DNA from: an uncultured Clostridia bacterium
GTDB lineage: Bacteria; Bacillota; Clostridia; Oscillospirales; Acutalibacteraceae
Direction of reading: 5' to 3'
Length of the DNA stretch: 64,000 nt
Assembly (NCBI GenBank): GCA_947630285.1
Contig: CANRHD010000002.1
Location: forward strand, 119,074 to 183,073
Under the pieces are notes generated by a model that was not told the origin of the DNA, made no database searches, and saw only the letters and a program-made list of their open reading frames with translations. The position numbers and the translations under genes were made by a program. Positions 34,729 through 43,925 of this stretch are shown in pieces (the first letter of the stretch is position 1; the number at the start of each line of letters is the position of its first letter).

Positions 34729-36105
34729 ATGGCAGATATTTCAAAGGTTTTGAAAAACGCCGAAAGGATACACTTTATCGGCATAGGCGGAAGCGGTATG
34801 TGTCCGCTTGCGGAAATCCTCCACGCAAAGGGATATTCCCTGCAGGGCTCCGACAACAACGAAAGCTCGATATTGGAAAGAATAAGAAATATGGGCATTC
34901 CCGTTATGATGGGGCAGAGGGCGGAAAACATAAACGGCGCAGATATGATAGTCTATTCCGCCGCAATTCAAAGGGGCAATCCGGAGCTTGAGGCGGCTCT
35001 CAACAGCGATATTCCCTGCTTTACGAGGGCTGAGCTTTTCGGCGAGGTAACAAGACATTTTGAAAACTGCGTAGGCATTTGCGGAACGCACGGAAAAACC
35101 ACCACAACCTCGATGACGGTACAAACCATGCTTGAAGCCGGCCTTGACCCCTCTGCGGTTATAGGCGGCAAGCTTCCGCTTACAAACAGCTACGGCAGGG
35201 TGGGAAACAGCGAAACCATCGTGTGCGAGGCCTGCGAATATGTTGATACCTTTCTCCATCTTTACCCGAATGTTGCGGTAATACTCAATATTGACGAGGA
35301 TCATATGGAGTACTTTAAGACCCTTGACAATTTAATTCTAAGCTTTCACAAATTTGCTGCGCTTGCAAAAAGCGCTGTAATTTACAACGGCGACGACGCC
35401 AACACCTTAAAGGCCGTAGAGGGAATTGAGGGCAAGGCTTTAATTTCCTTCGGTTTTTGCGATACAAACGATTTTTATGCCGCAAACATACAGGAGGTAG
35501 ACGGGGCTTACACACGCTTCGACATAATATACAGGGGCGAAAAGCTCGGAAATATCAGGCTTTCCGTTCCGGGCAGGCATAACATTTTAAACGCCCTTGC
35601 CGCCGTTGCCTGCGCTACCTATTCGGGTGCGGAATTTAAGGACTGCATTAAGGGTCTTGAGGAGTTTAAGGGCGCAGGCAGGAGATTTGAACACCTCGGA
35701 ACGCACAAGGGCATTGATATTATCGACGACTATGCCCACCACCCGGCGGAGTTAAAGGTTACGCTTGAGGCCGCTATGAAATTGGGCTACAAAACCGTAT
35801 GGGCGGTATTTCAGCCGTTTACCTATTCGAGAACGGCTATGCACTTTGATGAATTTGTCGAGGTTTTGAAAATTCCCGACAGATGCGTTATGACCGAAAT
35901 AATGGGCTCCCGTGAAACAAACACCTACAATATCTACACCTCTCAGCTTGCCGAAAAAATCCCCGGAAGCGTATGGTTTAACACCCAGAGAGAGGTTGCG
36001 GACTATGTGCTTGGGCACGCACAGCCGGGCGATCTCATAATCACACTGGGCTGCGGCGATATTTACAAGACCGCACATATGATAATTGAGGAATTGGATA
36101 AATGA
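34729..36105 (+). CDS. murC: UDP-N-acetylmuramate--L-alanine ligase
   Basis: 458 aa. N-terminal Rossmann segment FIGIGGSGMCPLAEIL, ATP loop GICGTHGKTTTTSM (residue ~117), central Glu-rich EACEYVDTF and the C-terminal DDYAHHPAE and PFTYSRT motifs of Mur ligases; the YAHHP block and the starting GGSGM identify MurC. Adds L-Ala to UDP-MurNAc in peptidoglycan synthesis. Monocistronic, divergent from dpaA. Confidence 0.97.
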   Translation: MADISKVLKNAERIHFIGIGGSGMCPLAEILHAKGYSLQGSDNNESSILERIRNMGIPVMMGQRAENINGADMIVYSAAIQRGNPELEAALNSDIPCFTRAELFGEVTRHFENCVGICGTHGKTTTTSMTVQTMLEAGLDPSAVIGGKLPLTNSYGRVGNSETIVCEACEYVDTFLHLYPNVAVILNIDEDHMEYFKTLDNLILSFHKFAALAKSAVIYNGDDANTLKAVEGIEGKALISFGFCDTNDFYAANIQEVDGAYTRFDIIYRGEKLGNIRLSVPGRHNILNALAAVACATYSGAEFKDCIKGLEEFKGAGRRFEHLGTHKGIDIIDDYAHHPAELKVTLEAAMKLGYKTVWAVFQPFTYSRTAMHFDEFVEVLKIPDRCVMTEIMGSRETNTYNIYTSQLAEKIPGSVWFNTQREVADYVLGHAQPGDLIITLGCGDIYKTAHMIIEELDK

Positions 36106-36130
36106 CCTTGTCCCTGCTGTGTCGCCGACA

Positions 36131-36194
36131 TTCTTAAAGGCGAACGAAAACTTCTGGACATTTTGCTATCGCAAAACAATTTATCGACAGACCG
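36131..36194 (+). repeat. Partial copy E (right end) of the hairpin element
   Basis: AAAGGCGAACGAAAACTT, then CTGGACATTTTGCTATCGC and AAAACAATTTATCGACAG match the right ~65 bases of copy A. As in copy A, this end stops directly before a terminator hairpin. The left part of the element is missing. Confidence 0.8.
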
Positions 36195-36195
36195 A

Positions 36196-36222
36196 GCGCT
36201 ATGCCGTAAAACGGCATAGCGC
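36196..36222. terminator. Bidirectional terminator between murC and the membrane-protein gene
   Basis: Perfect 12-bp stem GCGCTATGCCGT / ACGGCATAGCGC with an AAA loop, followed by AAATTTTATTTT. Confidence 0.8.
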
Positions 36223-36248
36223 AAATTTTATTTTATATGATTTTCGTA

Positions 36249-36725
36249 TTATTCGGGCTTTCTTGCCCTTACATCTTCGCACGCCGGCGGCGCAACGGTC
36301 AAAACCCGATTGCGGCAGCCCGTGACAAGTCCGTAAACAAAGCAAAGGTCCGCCGTCATAACAAGCCCTGCCGCAAATGCGGAAACAGCCGTCAAAATCT
36401 TCAGCGTTACAACCGTAACCGTACCCATTCTTATAATAAGAGTTAAAACGGCGGTTGCGATTACTGCCGATACCGCTCCGATTATTAAAAGCAAAATATG
36501 CTCGGACAGCATTTTTGCAAATTTTCTGTTTTCGTAATATACATTTATTATAGCCGAAATTGTAGCTCCCAGAAGCGAAAGCGCCGTCAATATCCAAATT
36601 GCGATAACAAAATATCTAAGCCAGCTGTAACCGGCGGCAGTTATCAAAACGCCTGCAACAATGGCCGCAACAACGCTGATTATAAAACCTATAAGCGTGC
36701 AAACCCAACATTTTTTATTTAACAT
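36249..36725 (-). CDS. Small integral membrane protein, unknown function
   Basis: 158 aa from ATG 36725 (AAAGGAGG 9 bases upstream; a TTG two codons earlier is weaker). Four hydrophobic segments: CTLIGFIISVVAAIVAGVLI, YFVIAIWILTALSLLGATI, HILLLIIGAVSAVIATAVLT and ILTAVSAFAAGLVMTADLC. The C-terminus is short and basic-acidic. No motif recognised. Located 77 bases after the YbaK-like gene; may be its cotranscribed neighbour. Confidence 0.75.
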   Translation of the reverse strand: MLNKKCWVCTLIGFIISVVAAIVAGVLITAAGYSWLRYFVIAIWILTALSLLGATISAIINVYYENRKFAKMLSEHILLLIIGAVSAVIATAVLTLIIRMGTVTVVTLKILTAVSAFAAGLVMTADLCFVYGLVTGCRNRVLTVAPPACEDVRARKPE

Positions 36726-36802
36726 AAGCAAAATCCTCCTTTCCGTTTTCTGTTATATTTTATGAAAAATAAACAGCTGTCGTGATAGGAGGATTAAGTC
36801 TT

Positions 36803-37297
36803 TTAAATGCTTTGGAATGTAACGGAGGCGTATTTGCCCTTGGTCAATGCAATTAAACTGTCGGGCGGAAGCTCAACCTGCGCCCCGATTTTACCGGCGC
36901 TTACCATTATTGTTTCTTTGTCACGGGCAGAAATATCAACGACGGTCACAAGCTGCTTTTTCATACCTATTGGACTGCAGCCGCCCCTGATATACCCGGT
37001 AACATTGTTTATTTCCTTTACGGGGATCATCTCAACGCTTTTTTCCCCGACGGCAAGCGCCGCCGATTTTAAATCAAGCTCCTTTTCCACAGGTATTACA
37101 AAGACAAAATAATTTTTGCTCTTTCCCTGCGTAACAAGGGTTTTGAACACCTTTTCGGGGTCTTGGCAAAGCATTTTCGCAACGCTCGCCCCGTCAACCG
37201 CAACGCCCTCTTCATGCTCGTAAAAATAGGTTTTGTAGCCGACCTTTTCCCTGTCGAGTATTCTCATGGCATTGGTCTTAATCTCTTTTTTACTCAT
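36803..37297 (-). CDS. ybaK: YbaK/EbsC-type aminoacyl-tRNA deacylase
   Basis: 164 aa from ATG 37297. Single-domain editing hydrolase: KTLVTQGKSKNYFVFVIPV strand, then EINNVTGYIRGGCSPIG, the family signature with GxxSPxG and the catalytic Lys environment. Expected to hydrolyse mischarged Cys-tRNA(Pro). The start overlaps the glucosidase stop by 8 bases (ATGAGTAA), so the two are cotranscribed. Confidence 0.92.
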   Translation of the reverse strand: MSKKEIKTNAMRILDREKVGYKTYFYEHEEGVAVDGASVAKMLCQDPEKVFKTLVTQGKSKNYFVFVIPVEKELDLKSAALAVGEKSVEMIPVKEINNVTGYIRGGCSPIGMKKQLVTVVDISARDKETIMVSAGKIGAQVELPPDSLIALTKGKYASVTFQSI

Positions 37298-38969
37298 AGA
37301 GATAAACCCTTGCCTCATACGGCCTTAAAGCGCATACGGACGGCCTTGATTCGGGATTTTCGTAATTGCAGAGTATAACCTTGCCCTTTGTAAGGTCAAA
37401 GGTATCGGGGGCGTGGAAGGTAAAGGTTTCGTCCGTAAACGAGCAAACCACAAGCGCCCTCTTGCCCTCGTAATTTCTCTCGTAGCAGTAAATTACATCG
37501 CTGTCCGCAAAATGCTCCCTGTAATCGCCGTAAATAATTATCTTGTTCTCTTTTCTCACCTTTAACAGCTTACGGTAAAAATTGAGAATGGAGTTGGGAT
37601 CCTTTTCCTCGTTTTCAACATTGATTTCCCTGTAATTCGGGTTTACGCCGAACCACGGCTCAACCGTCGAAAATCCGGCATATTCGCTTGAATCCCACTG
37701 AACGGGTGTACGGGCGTTTTCACGGCTTGTTTTATTGGCGATGTCAAGATATTTCTGCCCCTTAATACCGAGCTTTTTAAATATTTTTTCGTTGTTGAAT
37801 GTCACAACATCTTTAAACTTGCTTAAATCGTCAAGGCGGTTGTTCAACATTCCTATTTCCTGACCCTGATAAATAAACGGCGTTCCCGACTGCATATAGC
37901 AGGCGGCGGCAAGCATGGTACCGCTTTCACGGCGGAATTTTTCGTTGCCGTAACGGCTTATAATTCTCGGGTGGTCGTGGTTTTCGATATAAAGTGCGTT
38001 CCAGGACTTGCCGTAAAGGTCTTTCTGCCAGCGTGTGAACGCCTTTTTAAGCTTTTTAAGGTTAAAAGGCATTGCAATGGTATCGGTGACAAAGCAATCC
38101 GCCTGCATATGGTCAAAGCCTATCATCATATCGAGCTCCGGGTCGTCGCCGGCGGTAAATTCAAGGCAATCCTTTGTATTTGACATAGGCGACTCGCCGA
38201 CTACAAAGCAATCGTATTTATCAATTACATCGTGCCTGAATTCCTTTAAATACTCATGGACATGCGGCCCTTTTTTGTAATGCTCTATGCCGGTTGCTAT
38301 AGGCAGAGGGAAGCCGTTGGGAAGGCCCTCTTTCTTTGAAATAAAGGTGATAACATCTTCACGGAAGCCGTCAACGCCCATATCAAGCCAGAATTTCATA
38401 ATGGACTTGACTTCCTCACGAACCTTGGGATTGTCCATATTGAGGTCAGGCTGTTTTTTGGCGAACACATGCAAATAGTACTCGTCAAGCTCCGGCACAT
38501 ACTCCCATGCTCCGCCCTCAAAGGTCGAAAGCCAGTTGTTGGGCGGCTTTTTGCCGTTCTTTCCCCTGCCCTTTCTCCAAAAATAATAGTCGTGATAAGG
38601 ATTGTCCCTGCCTTTTTTGCTTTCTTTGAACCACTCATGCTCGTCGGAGGTATGGTTTACAACGAGGTCCATAATTACCTTTAATCCCCTTTTATGCGCC
38701 CCGTCAAGAACCTTTTTAAATGTTTCAAGTCCGCCGTATTCTTCGGCTATATCCTTGTAATCCGAAATATCGTAGCCGTAGTCCGCAAGCGGCGACGGGT
38801 AAATGGGCGAAAACCAAATGGCGTCAACGCCGATGCTCTTTATGTAATCGAGCTTTTCAAGCACACCGTAGAGGTCGCCGACGCCGTCCCCGTTGCCGTC
38901 CTTAAAGCTCCTGCACCAAATTTGATATACCGCCATTTCTTTATACCAGCTATTATCCAAAACAAACAC
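37290..38969 (-). CDS. GH13 alpha-glucosidase (oligo-1,6-glucosidase type)
   Basis: 559 aa cytoplasmic (beta/alpha)8 enzyme. Region I DLVVNHTSDEHEWF with Val after DL is the alpha-1,6 type mark. The nucleophile is Asp205 in GFREDV, the acid/base Glu259 in VVGES, and the transition-state Asp332 in ENHDHPR. The domain order A-B-A-C is complete. Likely cleaves isomaltose-like or trehalose-phosphate substrates; the sequence does not decide. It fits with the glycogen phosphorylase in a glucan-using metabolism, though not adjacent. Own promoter. Confidence 0.93.
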   Translation of the reverse strand: MFVLDNSWYKEMAVYQIWCRSFKDGNGDGVGDLYGVLEKLDYIKSIGVDAIWFSPIYPSPLADYGYDISDYKDIAEEYGGLETFKKVLDGAHKRGLKVIMDLVVNHTSDEHEWFKESKKGRDNPYHDYYFWRKGRGKNGKKPPNNWLSTFEGGAWEYVPELDEYYLHVFAKKQPDLNMDNPKVREEVKSIMKFWLDMGVDGFREDVITFISKKEGLPNGFPLPIATGIEHYKKGPHVHEYLKEFRHDVIDKYDCFVVGESPMSNTKDCLEFTAGDDPELDMMIGFDHMQADCFVTDTIAMPFNLKKLKKAFTRWQKDLYGKSWNALYIENHDHPRIISRYGNEKFRRESGTMLAAACYMQSGTPFIYQGQEIGMLNNRLDDLSKFKDVVTFNNEKIFKKLGIKGQKYLDIANKTSRENARTPVQWDSSEYAGFSTVEPWFGVNPNYREINVENEEKDPNSILNFYRKLLKVRKENKIIIYGDYREHFADSDVIYCYERNYEGKRALVVCSFTDETFTFHAPDTFDLTKGKVILCNYENPESRPSVCALRPYEARVYLYE

Positions 38970-38992
38970 TCCCTTTAAAATATTCTAAAGAA

Positions 38993-39021
38993 ATTTTAGC
39001 ATAATTTATAATTCAATACAA
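38993..39021 (-). promoter_or_regulatory. Sigma-A promoter of the glucosidase gene
   Basis: Minus-strand TTGTAT (39016-39021), 17-bp spacer, TAAAAT (38993-38998). Confidence 0.6.
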
Positions 39022-39123
39022 TAATAAGGCGGCGGAAAAAATATACAAAAAACTCCCTGAAAATTTTACATAATTTAAAGGAATAAAGCGCCTGTTTTCG
39101 GTAGTTTTTTCAAATTATTTCGG

Positions 39124-39151
39124 TTGTATTTTATAAAAATAGTGCTATAAT
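39124..39151 (+). promoter_or_regulatory. Sigma-A promoter of the V-ATPase operon
   Basis: TTGTAT (39124-39129), 16-bp spacer, TATAAT (39146-39151). Confidence 0.65.
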
Positions 39152-39196
39152 AAAATTTAAAGCGTTTTGGTAAAGTATACATTTTCGCACGAAAGG

Positions 39197-39520
39197 ATGT
39201 GCATTTTTACGGAACAGATGATAAAGCTTATAGTCGAAACAGACAAGGCGTCACGGAACGAGGTTGACAAGGCGCTCAAACGCCGTGAGGACCTGACCGC
39301 CCAGCTTGCTTTGGCGGAAAAGCAGATTGATTTGAAATATAAAAACGACGCCGACAGCAAAATTACAAAAGAGAGAATTATCGCCCAAAAAGAGACTGAT
39401 AATTTTAAAGAGAGACTGCGCGTCATAGAGAAGTCGAAGGCGGACAAATTAAGGCTCCGATATGAGGAAAACCACAAATCGTGGGAAAAGGAGATATTCA
39501 GGAATATAACCGAGAACTGA
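39197..39520 (+). CDS. V-type ATPase stalk subunit G/H
   Basis: 107 aa if the ATG at 39197 is used. Almost wholly helical and charged, with heptads from about residue 20 to 95: a peripheral-stalk coiled coil that pairs with subunit E. The start is uncertain: GAAAGG touches ATG 39197, the next ATG is 39218, and an ATT at 39203 would have the ideal spacing. First gene of the nine-gene V-ATPase operon, which supports the call in the absence of strong motifs. Confidence 0.75.
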   Translation: MCIFTEQMIKLIVETDKASRNEVDKALKRREDLTAQLALAEKQIDLKYKNDADSKITKERIIAQKETDNFKERLRVIEKSKADKLRLRYEENHKSWEKEIFRNITEN

Positions 39521-39555
39521 GCGGTCAATTATTTTTTTCGGAAAGGAGTGCGGCT

Positions 39556-40608
39556 ATGAAAAAAATCGCTTCGCTTGCAGACAACGCAATTCTCGCAAAG
39601 TCAAGAGCTATGACAAACGACATTTTAAAAAGCGAGGACTATTCTGCGCTGATAGGCTGCCGTAATCTTTCCGAAGCCGTCAGCTATTTAAAGAACAGGA
39701 CGGCATATTCAAATGCGCTTTCCACCGCTTCGGGCATGGGGCTTTACAGGTCGAGAATAGAGGCCGACATACGCAAATTCAATATTGAAAAGATAACCAA
39801 GCTCGCCTCGTTTGAAAGCGCCATAGGCCAAAAAATGCACGAAATAATTTATCTCAATTTCGATGTGGAGCTGATTTTAAACTGCGCAAATCATTTGGAC
39901 ACAAACAGCGTATCCGATTTTTCGCTGTTTACCCCGAAGGCTTATTTTAAAACCCGGCGCATCGACCCGATAGCCCTTGAAAGGGCCTCAAGCTTCGACG
40001 AGTTTTACGACGCCTTATCGGGCACACGCTTCCAAAAGCCGCTCGATATTTTCAAAAACGGCAATGCGGTATTTACCATAACCTCGCTTGAAAATGCGCT
40101 GTACCAATATCTTTGCGGCGAAACCAAGAGAATTATCAAGGAAAATTTCGACGGAAACGACGAAGAAAAACTGCTTGAAATATTTAAAATGAAATACGAT
40201 TTTAAAATGATTGAAAGCATATACAGAATGAAAAAATACTTTCCCGACGAAGCGCTTGATTTTTCAAATATTTTTTATACCGGTCTTTCGGCGTTCACGC
40301 CAAAGCAGACACTGAGCCTCATCAACTCCAAAAACGCCGGTGAATTTTTCAAAATTTTGCAAAAATCCGCATACGGCAAATTTTTTGAGGAGCAGTACAG
40401 GGACAGGATAGAAACCTTTACACGCACGGCTCTGTTCAAAACCAATCAAAAAAATTTAAGGTTTTCCGTTATTCCAGAGGTCGTAATGTTCTCGTTTATC
40501 GGCCTGTTGGAAAACGAAACCCGAAACCTTATCCATATAATCGAGTGCGTAAACTACGGTCTTGCGCCCGAAGAGACAGCAAAATTCCTGATTTACAATA
40601 CAAATTAA
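39556..40608 (+). CDS. ntpC: V-type ATPase subunit C
   Basis: 350 aa from ATG 39556 (AAAGGAG 8 bases upstream; the frame is open 25 codons further but without a site). All-helical subunit linking the central stalk to the c-ring. Family signs: ADNAILAKSRAM near the N-terminus and repeated LN/LE helical blocks with the L-G-T-R type segment ALSGTRF. Here the gene lies before subunit I, unlike the Enterococcus F-I-K-E-C order. Confidence 0.9.
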   Translation: MKKIASLADNAILAKSRAMTNDILKSEDYSALIGCRNLSEAVSYLKNRTAYSNALSTASGMGLYRSRIEADIRKFNIEKITKLASFESAIGQKMHEIIYLNFDVELILNCANHLDTNSVSDFSLFTPKAYFKTRRIDPIALERASSFDEFYDALSGTRFQKPLDIFKNGNAVFTITSLENALYQYLCGETKRIIKENFDGNDEEKLLEIFKMKYDFKMIESIYRMKKYFPDEALDFSNIFYTGLSAFTPKQTLSLINSKNAGEFFKILQKSAYGKFFEEQYRDRIETFTRTALFKTNQKNLRFSVIPEVVMFSFIGLLENETRNLIHIIECVNYGLAPEETAKFLIYNTN

Positions 40609-40623
40609 CGAAAGGAGAATAAA

Positions 40624-42564
40624 ATGGCTATAGAAAAAATGAAGCCCGTTAAGATCAGCGGTCCGCTTGACAAAATAACCGAAGTCAGCGGAAAGATATA
40701 TGAAAGCGAATGTTTTCATCCCGAATCCGCTATCAAGCTTGTTTCGGCCGAAATGGGGCTGGTACCTTTTACCGAAGAAAACCCTTATTCCACCGAGCTT
40801 TCCGAGCTTACGGAGCTTGCTAAAAATGCGGATTTCGAGCTTGAGCTGTTGAGCACCTCCAGACAGCAAAAAGAGTTTGACAGCGAAGACATAGAATATA
40901 TCGAATCCGTTAAAAAGAAGACCGACAGCTACAAAGAGCTGATTTCCTCGCTCAACGAGCAAAAGGGCATATGCGAGTCGGGGATACTCAGCTTTGAGCA
41001 TTTTAAAGGGCTTGATGTCAATCTTGAGGACATTTCCGAATGTAAATTCATTAAGGTTCGTTTCGGACATATGCCGAAAGAGAGCTACAAACGCCTTAAT
41101 ATGGTCTACGGCGACAACCCGTATATCATTTTCCATATTTGTTCCGAGGACGAAACGGATTATTGGGGCGCTTACTTTGCGCCCGTTGACAGGGTGGAAG
41201 AAATTGACGAGATTTTCGCTTTTCTCTATTTTGAACCGATTGTCGTGCCCGGCGCTTGGGGCACTCCCGACGAAGTTATTGAGGAATTTAAAAGAAGTAT
41301 CGGCATAATAAACGCCCAGCTTGACGGTACTTATAAGGAAATGGCGGATTTCCTCAATAACGAAAAGGAACATATTAATTTTATTTATTCTTCTCTCGTT
41401 TATCTAAGTTCGATGTATGAGCTTCGTTCCTATGCACTGCACAATGAAAAGGTCTTTGTGTTTATGGGCTTTGTCCCCCAAAAGAGCGTTGAAAAATTTA
41501 AAGCCTCGCTTTTGGAAACACAGGGAGTGAGCTTTGAAGACGAAATAAGCACCAAGGACGAAAACATTGTTATACCCGTAAAGTACAAGGAGAGAAAGGG
41601 ACTGTCTAAATTCCTTATAGAGCCTTATAAGTTCTACATTGATATGTACGGCACCCCGTCCTATGACGACCTTGACATCATCCCGTTTGTCGCAATAACC
41701 TATACGGTGCTTTTCGGCATTATGTTCGGCGACCTGGGGCAGGGCTTCGTGCTTGCCGTCGCAGGATTTCTTATGTGGAAGCTAAAGAAAATGGGGCTTG
41801 GCAAAATTCTTATCCCCTGCGGCATTTCATCAATGATTTTCGGCTTCGTTTTCGGAAGTGTATTCGGCTACGAGGAAATGCTTGACCCCGTTTACGAAAA
41901 GCTGGGCTGGCAGGGAAAGCCGCTTTCGGTTATGGACAGCATAAACACCGTTTTGCTTGTGGCGATAGGTATCGGCGTGGGGCTTATGGTGGTCGCAATG
42001 CTCTTAAACATCTACGCCTGCATAAAGCGCAGACACTTCGGCGAGGCGCTGTTCAGCCAAAACGGAATATCGGGGTTAATACTCTATATTTCGGGCGTTA
42101 ATTTAGCTTCGGGCTTTATGGGTGGGCCTCAGCCGATGCCCAATAAGCTCTCAATTATATTAATGGCTGTTTGCGCCGTGCTTCTGTTCATTAAAGAGAT
42201 ACCCATTGAAATTATGGACAGACACACAAAATTCAAGCCTGACAGCATTTCCGACTTCGTACTTCAAAATATTTTTGAACTGCTCGAATATATACTTTCG
42301 TATTTGAGCAACACCGTTTCTTTCCTGCGAGTCGGGGCGTTCGTTCTTGTTCACGCAGGTATGATGATGGTTGTTTTCTCCCTTGCCGGCGAAAACGGGA
42401 ATATTTTTGTTGTAATACTCGGCAACATACTTGTTGTCGCACTTGAGGGACTTTTAACGGGTATTCAGGCTCTGCGTCTTGAATATTATGAAATGTTCTC
42501 AAGATTTTTTGACGGAAGCGGCGTTTCTTTTGCGCCGATAAGCTTAAAAGCAAAAAAAGATTAA
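40624..42564 (+). CDS. ntpI: V-type ATPase subunit I (a-subunit, stator)
   Basis: 646 aa. The N-terminal ~340 residues are soluble and helical and bind the stalks; the C-terminal half has seven to eight membrane helices. Conserved pieces: PFVAITYTVLFGIMFGDLGQG (residue ~350, split by a turn) and LSNTVSFLRVGAFVLVHAGM (~560) containing the essential Arg that releases the ion from the c-ring. RBS AAAGGAG. Confidence 0.96.
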   Translation: MAIEKMKPVKISGPLDKITEVSGKIYESECFHPESAIKLVSAEMGLVPFTEENPYSTELSELTELAKNADFELELLSTSRQQKEFDSEDIEYIESVKKKTDSYKELISSLNEQKGICESGILSFEHFKGLDVNLEDISECKFIKVRFGHMPKESYKRLNMVYGDNPYIIFHICSEDETDYWGAYFAPVDRVEEIDEIFAFLYFEPIVVPGAWGTPDEVIEEFKRSIGIINAQLDGTYKEMADFLNNEKEHINFIYSSLVYLSSMYELRSYALHNEKVFVFMGFVPQKSVEKFKASLLETQGVSFEDEISTKDENIVIPVKYKERKGLSKFLIEPYKFYIDMYGTPSYDDLDIIPFVAITYTVLFGIMFGDLGQGFVLAVAGFLMWKLKKMGLGKILIPCGISSMIFGFVFGSVFGYEEMLDPVYEKLGWQGKPLSVMDSINTVLLVAIGIGVGLMVVAMLLNIYACIKRRHFGEALFSQNGISGLILYISGVNLASGFMGGPQPMPNKLSIILMAVCAVLLFIKEIPIEIMDRHTKFKPDSISDFVLQNIFELLEYILSYLSNTVSFLRVGAFVLVHAGMMMVVFSLAGENGNIFVVILGNILVVALEGLLTGIQALRLEYYEMFSRFFDGSGVSFAPISLKAKKD

Positions 42565-42585
42565 TTTTATTCGGAGGAATTTAAA

Positions 42586-42987
42586 ATGAAACTCAATCAA
42601 AGAAAATTCAGCTTAAGAATTGCCGTATTTGCAGTAATTGCAATCCTTATGACCTTTATCTGCGTCAACGCCTTCGCTACGGGGGCAAGCACTTCCGCAA
42701 ACGAAGCCGGCGCACAGACCCAAACGCAGGAACAGGCACAGCAGACCGAGGAAAAGGCAGACGACGAGGGCTTTTCAAAAGGTATGGGCTTGCTTGCAGC
42801 GGCAATAGTTACATCGCTTGCAGGTATCGGCGGCGGTATCGCCGTTGCGGCAGGCGCTCCTGCGGCCATTGCGGCTACGGCCGAGAACCCAAAATCATTC
42901 GGTAAGTCAATCATTTTCGTTGCCTTGGGCGAATCAATAGCGCTTTACGGCGTTGTTATTTCAATACTTATACTCAATAAGATATAA
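42586..42987 (+). CDS. ntpK: V-type ATPase c-ring subunit K with N-terminal signal-like extension
   Basis: 133 aa. The first ~30 residues look like a signal peptide ending in NAFA, followed by a 30-residue Gln/Thr/Glu linker and then a single two-helix hairpin: GMGLLAAAIVTSLAGIGGGIA and SIIFVALGESIALYGVVISI. The ion-binding Glu sits in GESIALYG, with Ser next to it and Tyr five residues later. The duplicated four-helix form of Enterococcus is absent. Ion specificity is unclear: Ser and Tyr resemble sodium rings, but the helix-1 Gln is replaced by a hydrophobic residue. Confidence 0.93.
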   Translation: MKLNQRKFSLRIAVFAVIAILMTFICVNAFATGASTSANEAGAQTQTQEQAQQTEEKADDEGFSKGMGLLAAAIVTSLAGIGGGIAVAAGAPAAIAATAENPKSFGKSIIFVALGESIALYGVVISILILNKI

Positions 42988-42991
42988 CGAT

Positions 42992-43300
42992 ATGAAGATA
43001 TTACTTATTACCGACCGCACCGATGCGGCTATAGGTCTGCGCCTTGCAGGCGTTGAAACTGCGCTGGCAAGGAACAAAGCGGATGCGGAAAAAGAATTTG
43101 ACAGAGCCTTGTCCGACGGCAGTATCGCCATACTTCTGATAACCTCCGGGATTGAAAAGATGTGTAAGGAAAAAGCGGACGCCGTAAGGCAGGCCGGGAA
43201 GCCGTTGATTTCAACCGTTCCCGATTCCGACAAGGCAAGCGGTATAAGCAACGCCATAACCGACTATATTGCCAACGCCATAGGTATAAAGATTGACTAA
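42992..43300 (+). CDS. ntpG: V-type ATPase subunit F
   Basis: 102 aa from ATG 42992. Small Rossmann-like rotor subunit: MKILLITDRTDAAIGLRLAG, the usual start, and IAILLITSGI in the middle. Ribosome site weak, 4 bases after the subunit K stop, so translation may be coupled. Confidence 0.93.
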   Translation: MKILLITDRTDAAIGLRLAGVETALARNKADAEKEFDRALSDGSIAILLITSGIEKMCKEKADAVRQAGKPLISTVPDSDKASGISNAITDYIANAIGIKID

Positions 43301-43315
43301 ACGGAGGTGTAATTA

Positions 43316-43912
43316 TTGAGCACTTCAACAGACAATGTTAAGGCATTTACTGACGCAATTAAAAAGATGGCGGCAGACGAATGTGAAAAAATAAACAACG
43401 AAACCGCACAGATAAGAACTCAGCGCATTAAGGCGGCCAACGAAGAGGCGGAGAACCGTTACTCCGGCTATGTCAGCTATGAAATAAAAAGGATACTCTC
43501 CGACAAAAACAAGGAAATTTCGCTTGCCGAGGAGCAGTCCAAAAAGAACCTTGCCGACCTGAGAAAAGAGCTTACGGACAAAGTCTTTGAAAAGGTAAAG
43601 GAAGATTTATCGGAATTTACAAAGACCGACGGCTATCTTCATCTGCTTGTTAAGTTCGTTAAGCAAATTTATGATGAAACGCCCGAAGGGGACAGCATTG
43701 AGTTTTTTGTGCGCCCCGAGGATTTGATTTTAAAAGAAGAAATAAACGATTCTGTAAAAAAGTATATTCACATTTCCGTATCCGACGATATAAAAATCGG
43801 CGGTATTAAAGCAGTAAACCATGCAACGGGCTGTCTTTATGACAACAGCTTTGATATTAAATTAGAGGAGCAAAAGGCTTGGTTTGTTGAAAATTCGGGA
43901 CTTAAAATATAG
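43316..43912 (+). CDS. ntpE: V-type ATPase subunit E
   Basis: 198 aa, TTG start with GGAGGTG 6 bases upstream. The N-terminal ~95 residues are a charged helix for the peripheral stalk; the C-terminal globular part has DIKIGGIKAVNHATGCLYDNS, the conserved subunit E end. Pairs with subunit G. Confidence 0.92.
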   Translation: MSTSTDNVKAFTDAIKKMAADECEKINNETAQIRTQRIKAANEEAENRYSGYVSYEIKRILSDKNKEISLAEEQSKKNLADLRKELTDKVFEKVKEDLSEFTKTDGYLHLLVKFVKQIYDETPEGDSIEFFVRPEDLILKEEINDSVKKYIHISVSDDIKIGGIKAVNHATGCLYDNSFDIKLEEQKAWFVENSGLKI

Positions 43913-43925
43913 GGGGTAGTTTGCT

